A stretch of DNA of 64,000 nt from Thraustochytrium sp. TN22 (taxonomy: Eukaryota > Sar > Bigyra > Thraustochytrida > Thraustochytriidae), in the NCBI GenBank assembly GCA_013306675.1, contig JABLUY010000079.1:1-64000 (forward strand), in the 5' to 3' direction. Positions 49,101 through 58,910 of this stretch are shown here, one piece after another. Made by a program: the position numbers and the translations under genes. The first letter of the stretch is position 1. Each line of letters starts with the position of its first letter. The notes beneath the pieces were generated by a model that ran no database searches, had not been told where the DNA came from, and saw only the letters and a program-made list of their open reading frames with translations.

Positions 49101-52100
49101 GGAGACCATGGCGTTGACGCGGTTGCGGATTTTGCGGTGCACCTTGCGGACGCGAGCCTCGAGTGCCGCGTCGCTTCCGCCCTTGCCGCTTGCTGAGCCA
49201 GCGCGGCTCGACTTGGGCTGTGGTGGGAGTTTGCTAAAGATGAGGCTGATGTCGACGCTGCTGCCCGGGCCGTTCTGAAGTGTCCGCATGATGGTCTCAC
49301 AGACCTTGCCCTTTTCGATGTCGTGGTTTGCCTCCTCGCGGTCGTCGTTATTGACAAGGCTAGTCAGCGGCACGGGCCGCGCGTCCAGGCTATCGGCGTT
49401 TGCCCGCGGCGCGCGCGTCGTGCAGCAGATGCGGAAGAAAATCGGCGGCACGTACAACTTTCGCTTCGCCGCGACCGTGGTGAGGCCTTCGGCCCCGTTG
49501 GCGGGCATCGCGTCTTCCGCCCCGGCGTGCTCGTCTTCCGCCTTGGCGCGGGATGCGCCAGAGTGGGGGAGTGCGAGCTCCGGCTCGTGGTCCACAAGCG
49601 GCGAAGGCTGGGTCGAGTGGGAGGTGCTGCGGCCCGGGTTGCGCCTGTCGCCCCCGCGCCCCACGTTCTGACCGCCGCGCTCATCGTCGTCTTCGTCTTC
49701 GCCTTGCCCCTCGTCTTCGTCCTCATCCTCGTCGTCCTCCACATCGTCGTCATGGACAATGTCGGTGTCGCCAAAGTAGAAGGACGTGTTCTGGATCGGC
49801 TGGAAGAATTCGTTGAGGATGGAGCTGAAGCGCGCGTCCACCTCGGCGAGCGTCTGCTCGGACGAGCCAGAGCCGCCGTCTGGTCCGAGGCCTTCATACG
49901 GACTCGAGGAGGCCTGGTTTAGTGTGATGTGAAGAATGGAGCGCAGCAGCGAGGCGTCCACGTCCTCGCGATCGAATGGGCAGCGGCGAAGCGCATGCTC
50001 GATGTCACTGGTGTGCAGCAGCTGAACGCGCTCCTCCGGAGAGACGGCGCGAGAACCGAAGACGCGATGCACGGTGCAGGCCATGTTGAAGATGTGCGCC
50101 TCGCGAAGCTGCTCAAGAAAGCGTGACGCTTCCTGGGATGCGAGAGGCGAGCGCGGCACCGAGAGGGAACGTGCTTTGTCCTCCTCGTCATACTTGAGGT
50201 AGTTGCGCAGCTCGGGCTGCACAAGCGAGCCGGGGAAGGCAAGCTGCCTGTGGTCGACCTGGTAAAAGGCGATCTCGAAGCTCTGCTGCTTCCAGCCGTC
50301 CTGCGCCACGGCGTCGTTGCCGGCGCCTGGGTCGATGCCGGTCGCCTCGGCTGGCGTCGGGCCTAGATCGTAGGCCTGCGAGAGCAGTGCTGGGAGCGAC
50401 ATGACGAGCACGTTGTTGCCGGTGAGCACCTTGGCAAAGAAAAGGTGGGCGGGCGCGCTGCCCGAGGCCACGCCGCTGTTCTCCGGGGTCGAAGGCGCGT
50501 CCAAGAGCCGCGCGTCTGCCATACGCGCCACGGACGAGAGCATGAGGCGGAAACACTCGTCGTTGGCCAGCGAATTCTCCTTGACGCGGAACACCTGGAA
50601 GGACTGCCTGGCCTCGGGCGCGAACTGCAGCAACGATTGCACGCCATTTTGCACCTCGACCTGGTCCACGTCCCAGGTATGTTGTGGATCGGTCGAGGCG
50701 GCGATGCGGTGCGCCGCGGTAGAGTCCGCGCGAGCGCGGTCTAGAAATGGAAGGAGCAGCTCGTTTGCGGCGCACGCCTGAATGGCGAGGAAGGCGAGAG
50801 AGGTGGATACGAAGTACGAGTCGACATGGTCGTAGTGTGCGCGCAAGACGTCACGGAGCTCCTCGCCGCGCGTCACGTCAAACCCGTGCGGCTTGAACCG
50901 CGCATCGATACCTTGAATGATGACTTCGGTGCGCACTTGCTGCGCACTGGAAAAGGAGATCTTGTACTGCAGCAAGCTGCTCTCGCGCGAGGAGACGCGC
51001 ATGTCGCGCAAGTCGTAGAGCGGGATGCGCGCGCAGAAGCTAGCGTGACCCGAGGAGTCGAGCGTCGCCGAGGCATCGTTGACGTCGAGGCGGCCGTCCT
51101 CGCCGCGAATGAGTGGGAAGGTGCACGCGGTCACGTCGAATCCCTCGCGCACGCGCGCGCGGAAGAGCGAGCGCATCACGTAGTGGGCCGCGGCGAGGTC
51201 CGGCACGGTCCAGGTGCGCGAGTCGGAGTGCACCAAGAGAGGCGCAAGCGGGCGCGTGAGGGGCAGCAAAAGGCCGCGCTGCGCCGCGAGCTGGCTCGAC
51301 TGTGCGGGGAGCGCGATCCGGCACAGCTCCGCGAAGCCGCGCTGCCCGTTGTGAAGGGTCGCCTCCTGCGAGAGCGTCGCCTCAAAGTGGCCCACGAGCT
51401 GCTTCAGCAGCTGAAAACGTACGGCAGGCACGGTGCCGAGCGGGAAAGCAACGTGCACCGTACCGAGGAAATCTGAGAGCTTGACAAAGCGGCAGAGCAG
51501 CGCGAGCGGCGCGTAGGACGGCGCAAGCCGCGCGTGTTCCGACATCGAACTCCTGTCGCTGTTCTCCGTTTCATGGGGCGGCACTGCCTTGGACGCGTTC
51601 ACAACGTCGCCGGTGACGCCGATGAAGGAGGCCCATTTGCGCAGGACGAGATCAACGACAGCCTGCGTGGTGCATGGCGGCGCGAGGAGAACATCGACCG
51701 ACTCGACGAGGAACCAGCGGTGCCAGCGCGCGAGCGGCTCGTGCGCAAAGGCCTGGAGGAGACGCAGCGGGCCGTTTTGAGGGTCGCGCAGCGCCGTGGC
51801 AATATGCACGAGCGCGCGATCGCCCTCAATGATGGCGTTCACGAAGTGATGCAGGCGAAGCTCTTGCGAGCCGTGGAGGTAGGCCCGCTCCTGTTCGTCC
51901 AGGGATGAGTCAAGACGCTCGCGTAGGCGGGCAATGCGGCCTTGAAAAGTCTCGCCAGCCACGAGACGCACCTGAACCAGAGCGACGCTCTGGTGGCCAT
52001 CCGGTGGCAGCAGGTCCCGTCGCGCCTTGAGCACGTAGCCAAGCGTAACATGAGGCGCGAAGTTAAGCGCGAGTCGCACACACATGACGTTCGAGTTGCG

Positions 52101-54935
52101 CATCACCTGCTTGATGACGAAGCCATCGTTGAGGCGGCATGCGAGGAGTTCCGTGGCGCGCACATTGGACATACGGTATTCGGCGAGGTCATGCACAAGA
52201 ACGGGCGCTGCCGGAGGCGGGCCGGTCCAGGGAAATGGGTGACTGATAGCCTTGAGGGCGCGCGCGGTCTGCAGCTTCGCCGTGCGCGGTTCCGAGGCGG
52301 TCTCCAGGTCGGCGTCCGTAAAAAATGGGACGAGCGTCGCAGCAGGAACGCCGGCGCCGGCGCCCCTGGCGCCGCCAGAGCTGGAGTTGTCGCGCCAGCC
52401 CAGCGTGCTCGCGGCGCTGCTGCTGCCAACGCTCGCAGCGCTGCTTGGTGCGCCGGGAAACGGGCTGACGGGGCCGTGGAATCCAAGCAAGCTTCCCAAT
52501 GAGCCCGCGCTCGGCGGCCGCAGCCCACTGTTTCCGTCGTACGGCTGCTGCTGCTGCTGCTGCTGCTGTTCCTGCTGCTGCTGTTGGGAGGATAGAGCCA
52601 AATCGGTCTCGATCACCTGCTGCATAAGCGCGTGGTCGGAGTCCGGGTCCGGGCTGGCGAGTGCCGAGAGAGAAGAGTGCGAAGAAAAGACGCCGCCGGC
52701 CTGGCGCTGGCGGACGAGCGAATCGGTGTGTGCTCTGACCTGCTGCTGCGGCTCGTTATCTTCAAAAAGGGCCATGAGCGCTTCGGCGCCGATGATTTTG
52801 GCGCCCTGGTTGGCGCCATTGCTGAATGTATGGCTTCCGTGGAGTCCGCGCAGCGGCACAGACGGGGCAGGCCGCGGGATGGATGTCCGTCCGGGCAGCT
52901 CAGAGAAGGAGAAGCGTCGCTGACCGAGGCCGCGAGCCCCGGCGCTGCCGGCTCGGGAAGCCGCGTCCGTCGCTGTGGAGCCGTGCATCGTGTCGGTGAG
53001 CTGGTGGAAGCGGCAAAGCAAGGCAACGACTAGCTTCCCGACATTCGCCGTAGGGAGGAGGCGATGCGCCATGGATGAGGTGAGCTCTTCGGCAAAACCG
53101 TCGGTTGCGATGGTGCCGGACACCGAGCGGTTCTTGGCCTTGCGGCGCACGCGCGCGGCCCTGCGCGCGGCACGGCTTGCCCCGAGCGCGCCGATGCCGT
53201 CCGCCTCATTCTGCACGAGCTCGTTCCGGACGCAGCGCAAGAAGGTCATGTCGTAGCAGACGCCCCCGGTGTGCGCCGCCGCGAAGAGCAGCTCCGAGAC
53301 GTCCGGGATGGTCCCGAGCGCACTGCTGATGCGCTCCGTGGGCGTGAGGAGCGCAAAGTGCACCGGGACGTCGAGGCGGCGCAGAAACGGGAGGCCGGCC
53401 ACGCCCTCGGAGTCGTCGCCCGGCGTCAGCGGGGATGGCAGGCCGCCGTCGGAGATAACCACCATGCACGGGCAGGCGCTCACCTCGAGCAGCTGCACGG
53501 CTGCAATGGCGTCCGCCAAAAAGTCCAACAAGGACGGCGGCTGCTCCACGGCGGCGTCGTCTGCGCCGGGAAGCAAGGACCCGTTGAGGGAGAAAACGGA
53601 TGGCGCGTACGAGTTTGCTCGCGCGCGTCCGGCCATGGGCGGCGGCAGCGGCAGCGGCGGCGGCGCCATAAGGCGAAGATGCGAAGCCGACGGCGTGCCG
53701 AAGGTGCCCAAGGTGGGCGTTCCCGTGGTGCTCTCCAGCGCGTCGCGGTAGGTGTGCGGCAGGTCGGAGGCCGATCCATAGGAGTCGAGTGAGTCAAAGT
53801 GCGGCCGACTCGGGCCCGTGCCTGCGGACGCGCGCATCATGTTGGAAGGGTGTGGCAGGGAGGAGCCTGACGAGCTCGACGAGGCGCGCGCCGAGCGCCG
53901 CCAGTCAGCCGATTGGCGCGCCTGTGGCTCCGGCGTGGGCCGCACGAGCGCGTCGAGACCCACGCGCACCTTGTCCACGATCTCACGCAGCGACTCGCGC
54001 GTCAACAAGGCGGCGCTTACCAGCACAGACCCGCCCGTCATTTTGCGCGCTGGCACGATCTTTTTGCGCGCGACCACCGAAACCTTGATGCAGGGCCGCA
54101 GCAGCGTGCTGCAGCTCACGAGCGGCACGGGCTGCAAGAGCGACTGCAGGAGCACGGTCAGCACGGGCACCACTTGCGCCCCAGCCAGCGCGTAGACGGG
54201 CTCCTCCGTTCGCAAGGAGCCCATCAGAGCGACCGAATACATGGACGGTGTTGCGTCAACGGCCACCACCACGTGGTAGCGCCTGTACACGAAACAGAGC
54301 CGAGTCGACTCGAGGATGATGGCCTGTGCCATGTGGCTCGAGCTGCTGGCGAGCTTGCCGCCGCCCTGCAGAGTTACGGCCAGCACGTGCATGTTGCCTT
54401 CGCGCTCAATGTGTCCGCACGGCTCGTTCAGGTACCGCAGCTGAATGAGTGCGCGAGAGGCCGCCTCGCTCGCCTTGTACTCCTCCATCACAATGAGCAC
54501 CTCGCGCGCTTGGAGCAAGCTGCTGGCAGCGCTCTTGTTGCGGCCTCTGCGGGACGAGAACGAGCCCCCGGTCGACGTCGCATCCTGCGGCGGCCGCATG
54601 GGCCGCAGCTGCGGCGACTGTCTCGAGGAGGTCTCCTCACGCTGCTGCTGTGTCGACCCCGTCCTCTGTCTCTCCGGATCCTTGGGATCCTGATCGACCC
54701 GCGCATCGTCTCCTCCGCGCGACGCCGCCTGCTCTGTCTCAGTCCGCTGCTGCTGTTGCTGCGGCACTGCTTCGTGCTGCGGCTGTTGCTGCTGTTCTTG
54801 CTGCTGCTGCTGCTGTTGCTGCCGCTCCGCCTCGCCCTGCTGCGAGCTCGCCGCGGCGAGCTCGCCCGTCGCCCGCCGCCGCCGTCGCACCGCTCGCTCG
54901 CCATCGCGTGAGGATGCCACGCTGCGCGCGTCCAT
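41610..54935 (-). CDS. Giant SZT2-like protein, single exon
   Basis: One uninterrupted frame of 4,441 codons. I assign it tentatively to SZT2, the scaffold that tethers GATOR1 to lysosomes and lets amino acid lack shut off TORC1 (KICSTOR in animals). Support is the great size (human about 3,400), the N-terminal VWA-like fold with DATPS (about residue 227) and VVISDGG (about 490), family-like blocks such as LHQRMGVF, and a conserved C-terminus (ADFTLRFPKPVIPRRALQDA). Low-complexity inserts explain the extra length: poly-Gln near 55-90, poly-Ser near 2935-2975, Ala-Ser near 4053-4071 and several Asp/Glu runs. The ATG at 54935 precedes a basic, Gln-rich start; the frame above it is Arg/Ala repeat. 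The SZT2 assignment rests on pattern memory only. Confidence 0.65.
42722..42780. repeat. GACGCC hexamer run inside SZT2-like gene
   Basis: About nine GACGCC units encode an Ala-Ser alternating tract on the gene strand. Confidence 0.9.
46010..46137. repeat. CTG/CAG tract read as poly-Ser in SZT2-like gene
   Basis: An interrupted then pure CTG run encodes more than 20 consecutive Ser codons plus flanking Ser/Gly/Lys on the gene strand (AGC register). Confidence 0.9.
54745..54840. repeat. CTG/CAG tract read as poly-Gln in SZT2-like gene
   Basis: Interrupted CTG/TTG units encode the Gln-rich N-terminal region (QQQQQQQQEQQQQPQH and neighbours) of the SZT2-like protein. Confidence 0.9.
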
Positions 54936-56280
54936 CGCGCCAGCGCGCGAGCGCGCGAGCGCGCCAGCGGCCGGCCAGCGGCCCCAGCGCCGCTCTCGCC
55001 GCCCTCGCCGCCCTCGCCCTCGCCCTCGCCGCGCCGCGCCGCGCCGCGCGCGCGCAGCTGCGCTCAGGCTCCTAGCCTGTCTGGTCGTCGCGCGGCCGTC
55101 TTTCGAGGTTCCACTGCAAGCGCCCTTCACGTTCAAAATTCGAATCCTCTCCGGTTGGCCGCGCAAATCCTCGCGCGCTCCGGCCCGCGCGGCTCTTCTG
55201 GCGAGGGCCTCGGCGTCCTGCGCGACTCAATGCCCTCTTCGACGCCCGTCCGGGCCCGGCGCTCAGGCTGGGCTCAGAGAGTCCTAGCCGCTTGCTGCGC
55301 TGCGGCGGCAGCGGCGCGAGCTCTCACAGTCAATGCGAGGGGCCCGGTGCGTCCCGAACGTTCTTTTATTGGCCTTCGTTCCGGAACGTCGTTCTTTTCC
55401 AGGCACCCCGTGCCCAGCTCAAGGCTTGAGGCTTCAAGTTCGCACAGTCGACTTCTGAGGCGAAGTCGACAGTCGACCTCTACTAAGTTAAGTACTAACG
55501 TTACAGCTCGCTCTGCTGGCTGCCAGGCAGTGCGCCAAGACCCGGGTCTCGCTGCGGCGGCTGCGCAGCGAAGACGGCGGCGCCACCAGCCGTGCCAATC
55601 CTGTCGGCCCTCATCTGGCTGTCGTGCGCCGCCCTTGGCACTGTAAGTCACGGCCAAGTCCTGCAAAACCTAAGTTAGCGACCTGAAGGCTAACGTCAAG
55701 TTAGGCCTAAGTTAGTAGTGCAAGCCTTGAGTCGCGGCAAGTCACGGTCGCCACGCGGCGCACGTCACAGCACCCTGTCGCACCCAGTCGAAGTTCAAGT
55801 TGTTCTTCTTCGAGTCACCTCGCGGGCGAGGGGGCCCGCGCATCGTGCAGAGTGCAAGTACCCGCGCCAAGAGCCCCCTCCGGCCGCGGCGCGTGGCCGG
55901 GGCGGCGCCGAGGCTCTGCGGAAAGTCTTCCCCGCCGCCCCCGTGCGCGCGGCTTCTGAGGCCGGGTGGGCACGCGCCGTGCACAGCTGCTCTGATGATG
56001 ACTGAAGGCGCGCGCGCGCCCGCGACGGTCTAGCAGAACGAATCGCCGGGCTCGCCGCGTCGCGCCGCCGCCTTCGCCGCGCCGCGCCGCGCCGCGCCGC
56101 GCCGCGCCGCGCCGCGCCGAGGCGCGCTCGCGCTCGCGCTCGCGCTCGCGCTCGCGCTCGCCGCGCCGCGCCGCGCCGCGCCGCGCCGCGTGCGTCGCGA
56201 GGGAGGGAGGGCGTCCATCTCGGCACGTCGGGCCCGCGAAAGAGGGCGCCGAACAGGTGGCGCGCGCCGCGCACAGGAGG
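54936..56280. promoter_or_regulatory. Divergent region between SZT2-like and MLO-like genes
   Basis: No gene is supported in this 1.35 kb. Its left end carries CCTCGC/GCCGC pentamer-like repeats (about 55003-55052) upstream of the SZT2-like start. Its right end carries long CGCCG and CGCTCG tracts (56074-56190) upstream of the MLO-like start. An AAGTTAGG-type short repeat occurs near 55670-55715. Confidence 0.55.
56074..56190. repeat. CGCCG pentamer and CGCTCG hexamer tracts
   Basis: About eight CGCCG units, then six CGCTCG units, then about five more CGCCG units, ending about 90 bases before the MLO-like start codon. Confidence 0.95.
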
Positions 56281-58506
56281 ATGGAGCCCCCCCGCGCGCT
56301 GGCGGGCGGCGAGAACAGCACGTCCGAGTATGACATCTCGATCTGCCAGTTCGAGCTGTCGCACGTGCTCTTCGGGTGGGAGTTCCTGCTGCAGTGGATG
56401 GCCATCCTCGGGGCGCTGAGCGCCGTGACCGAGTACACGCTGGGCTTCCTGGAGTGGTTCTTCCGCGAGCAGCGGACGAACATCAAGTTTCTGCGGCGCA
56501 TGTACCGCGAGCTGACGGTGCTGGGCATCATCTCGTTCATCATCATCCTGGTGCGCGACATGAACGTGCTGGAATCCCTGAACGACCTGCACCTGATTGA
56601 GCTCGCGCACCTGTGGCTGTTCACCGTTGGCATCACCTTTATCGTGACGAACGTGACGGTGGCATCGATCCTGCGCTCGTCCAAGAAGCGGTGGGACAAC
56701 GCATTTGCATACGGGCTCAAGAACATCTCGCAGCGGTACGGGGAGCTCCGCAAGGAGGAGTCGTGGTGGCACCGGCTGCTGCGGATCGTGCTGCCGTTCT
56801 ACCGGTACGAGGTGTACGTGCTGGTTCAAAAGGTGCATATCTGGGTGCTGCGGCGCGAGTTCATCGACCGCAACAACCTCCCAGAGTCCTTCCACTTCAG
56901 CAAGTACATGCGCCGCAGTCTGACGCAAAAGGTTCTGCGTGAGCTGAAGCTGGGCTGGGATGCATGGATCCTGGTCGGCGCCTGCTTCTTGGTCGGCTTC
57001 GGTGTCGCCACGGTGCAGGAGTGGACGCCAAAGGAGCTCAATCTAGACTCGACGCTGCAGCTGTTGCTGGGCATTGACTTGATCCTCTTGTGCACGTGCC
57101 TGACTCTTTTCAAGCTCGTCGAGTGGGGTCTGTACCGCTTCCTACGCATCGTGGCTGGCGCTCCGAACCCGAACGCGCTGAACCAGCTCATCGAGTACGC
57201 CAAGGAGATCCACGACCAGGAGCACGGCAGCATCCTGGACCCGACGGGCCAGCTCACTGCGGACGAGGTGCGCCTGGACGATATCTTTCGGGAGTGCCTG
57301 GGCCACGACAAGCTGCGTTACTCCACCGAGTATGCTGCACGCTACCTCATCCTGGACATGATCAAGCTCAAGACGTACCGCGTGCCCAATATTCTTCCTC
57401 TGGCCGGAAGCTTTGGATTCTCGCTAATCTTCCGCACTGTCCTGCTCGCGCAGGCCTATGCTGTGGGTTTCACCATCATCGCCATAGCGCAGTTCCAGCT
57501 GCACATCTTTGACATGGAGAGGATCGGCTTTATCGTGGCCATCATTGCCATCCACGCCGTTCAGGTCTTCCGCCTCCTCCCGCTGACACTCCGCGACTAC
57601 GCAGTGCTTAGTTCGGTGGCGGCAGTGGACAAAGAGGCGCTGCAGCTCATCGAGAGCACCTTTCTGTACCAGAAGGAGACGAACGACTCCATCTACGTGC
57701 TCTCTCGCATTCTGTACAACGCCACGACGATGCTGCTCACCGGCCAGTGGGAGAGCCCCGGCATCCCGCGGCCTCGCCATCGCTCCCAGGCCATCGAAAT
57801 TGTCTTTCGCCTGCTCGACAAGAAGAATCGGGGCCGCGTCCCCCCGATGGAGATGCAAATCGCCCTCGGCAAGCAGCCCTTCCGACGGCACCTGAAAACG
57901 GCGCGCCTGCGCGGCGTGAACCGCTCGCTCAACTGTGTTTCTGGCTTCACTTTCGAGGCCTGCCGCTTCTTGGTGCGCGGCATCGAACGTCTCGAGTGGC
58001 ACAACCGCCGCTCCATGACGCACTTGAACAAGTGCTTTCCGGGCTTGGCGGTGCGCTGCGCGCACTGCGGGCGTTCCGTTTCCGTCATCGAGGTCGAGTC
58101 GCATGCCCAGACCTGCACCGGTCCGCAGCGCCCCGTTGGCAGGGAGAAGATCACGGATCGCGTGCCTGCCGACGATCGCTTCGCGGACGGCCTCGAAGGT
58201 TTCGAAGAGGCGCGCGACCTGGAGCCCGTCACCAAGCTCCCCGACGTTGGCGACGAGGAAGATGACGAGGATGACGACCGTGAGATGGAGGAGGAGGACT
58301 ATGACGAGGCCACACCGGACTCGGATGAAGTCGAGGTCCGCGTGGGTTCGCGCAAGGTCGCTGTCGCCAGCAGCTTTGGTCTCAGCGAGTCTGGCGGCGT
58401 CTCCGACGCGCCCTCCTATCGTCCGGATCGTGCCTCCGTCGCTCGCGATGCCAAGTTCGGCCTCCTGCTCCCCTTTGGTCTCCAGCGCCCTTCTAAGAAC
58501 ACCTGA
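56281..58506 (+). CDS. MLO-family seven-transmembrane protein
   Basis: This 741-residue protein resembles plant MLO, a seven-helix calcium-channel/calmodulin-linked family also found in protists. An N-terminal helix is followed by MYRELTVLGIISFIIIL, matching the MLO pattern in the second helix, and the long loop has VLRREFIDRNN and FHFSKYMRRSLTQKVLREL, like the MLO FIxxH and FDFxxYLxRSL signatures. Further helices lie near 230-255, 262-285, 378-400 and 408-428. The cytosolic C-terminus holds a degenerate EF-hand-like loop (DKKNRGRVPPME, about 512), a CxxC-x11-H-x3-C zinc-finger-like motif (CAHCGRSV, about 590) and acidic runs. The start at 56281 is the first ATG after the CGCCG tract. Confidence 0.65.
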   Translation: MEPPRALAGGENSTSEYDISICQFELSHVLFGWEFLLQWMAILGALSAVTEYTLGFLEWFFREQRTNIKFLRRMYRELTVLGIISFIIILVRDMNVLESLNDLHLIELAHLWLFTVGITFIVTNVTVASILRSSKKRWDNAFAYGLKNISQRYGELRKEESWWHRLLRIVLPFYRYEVYVLVQKVHIWVLRREFIDRNNLPESFHFSKYMRRSLTQKVLRELKLGWDAWILVGACFLVGFGVATVQEWTPKELNLDSTLQLLLGIDLILLCTCLTLFKLVEWGLYRFLRIVAGAPNPNALNQLIEYAKEIHDQEHGSILDPTGQLTADEVRLDDIFRECLGHDKLRYSTEYAARYLILDMIKLKTYRVPNILPLAGSFGFSLIFRTVLLAQAYAVGFTIIAIAQFQLHIFDMERIGFIVAIIAIHAVQVFRLLPLTLRDYAVLSSVAAVDKEALQLIESTFLYQKETNDSIYVLSRILYNATTMLLTGQWESPGIPRPRHRSQAIEIVFRLLDKKNRGRVPPMEMQIALGKQPFRRHLKTARLRGVNRSLNCVSGFTFEACRFLVRGIERLEWHNRRSMTHLNKCFPGLAVRCAHCGRSVSVIEVESHAQTCTGPQRPVGREKITDRVPADDRFADGLEGFEEARDLEPVTKLPDVGDEEDDEDDDREMEEEDYDEATPDSDEVEVRVGSRKVAVASSFGLSESGGVSDAPSYRPDRASVARDAKFGLLLPFGLQRPSKNT

Positions 58507-58910
58507 TCGCGTGAGCATCTTCTCATCCAAGAACACCCGATCGCGTGAACTTCGAGGCGCACCTAGCTCTTTATCTGTCTGTTTCTGTGTGCTCATCCCC
58601 TTCATGCGTGATGAAGGGAAACGATGGTTACTACCTGTTTCCACTGATTCTGAAAGCCTTGCTGCGCGGGCAGTCAAGACTGTGCATTCCCGAACCATGA
58701 GCGGTCCAACCCCTCCCCCCCCCCGCGACAAATCGGTCCAGGCTACAGAGAGTGGGCTCCTTGCCTCCCTCCTCAAGCCAGTTGCGCGGAGGGAAGCTGA
58801 CACGGACTGCTCACTGACTTTACATTCCTCGGCCATCGTGCTTTTTCTGCTTGCGGCATTTTCCCTCTCCCGTTCGGACTCGGACCGTCGCTACGTTGTT
58901 GATGCGACGA
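58507..58910. other. Convergent 3' gap, no gene
   Basis: This 404-base gap separates the convergent MLO-like and ABC genes. CACCTGATCGCGTGA and CACCCGATCGCGTGA occur near 58499 and 58535, a small local duplication. No other feature was seen. Confidence 0.5.
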
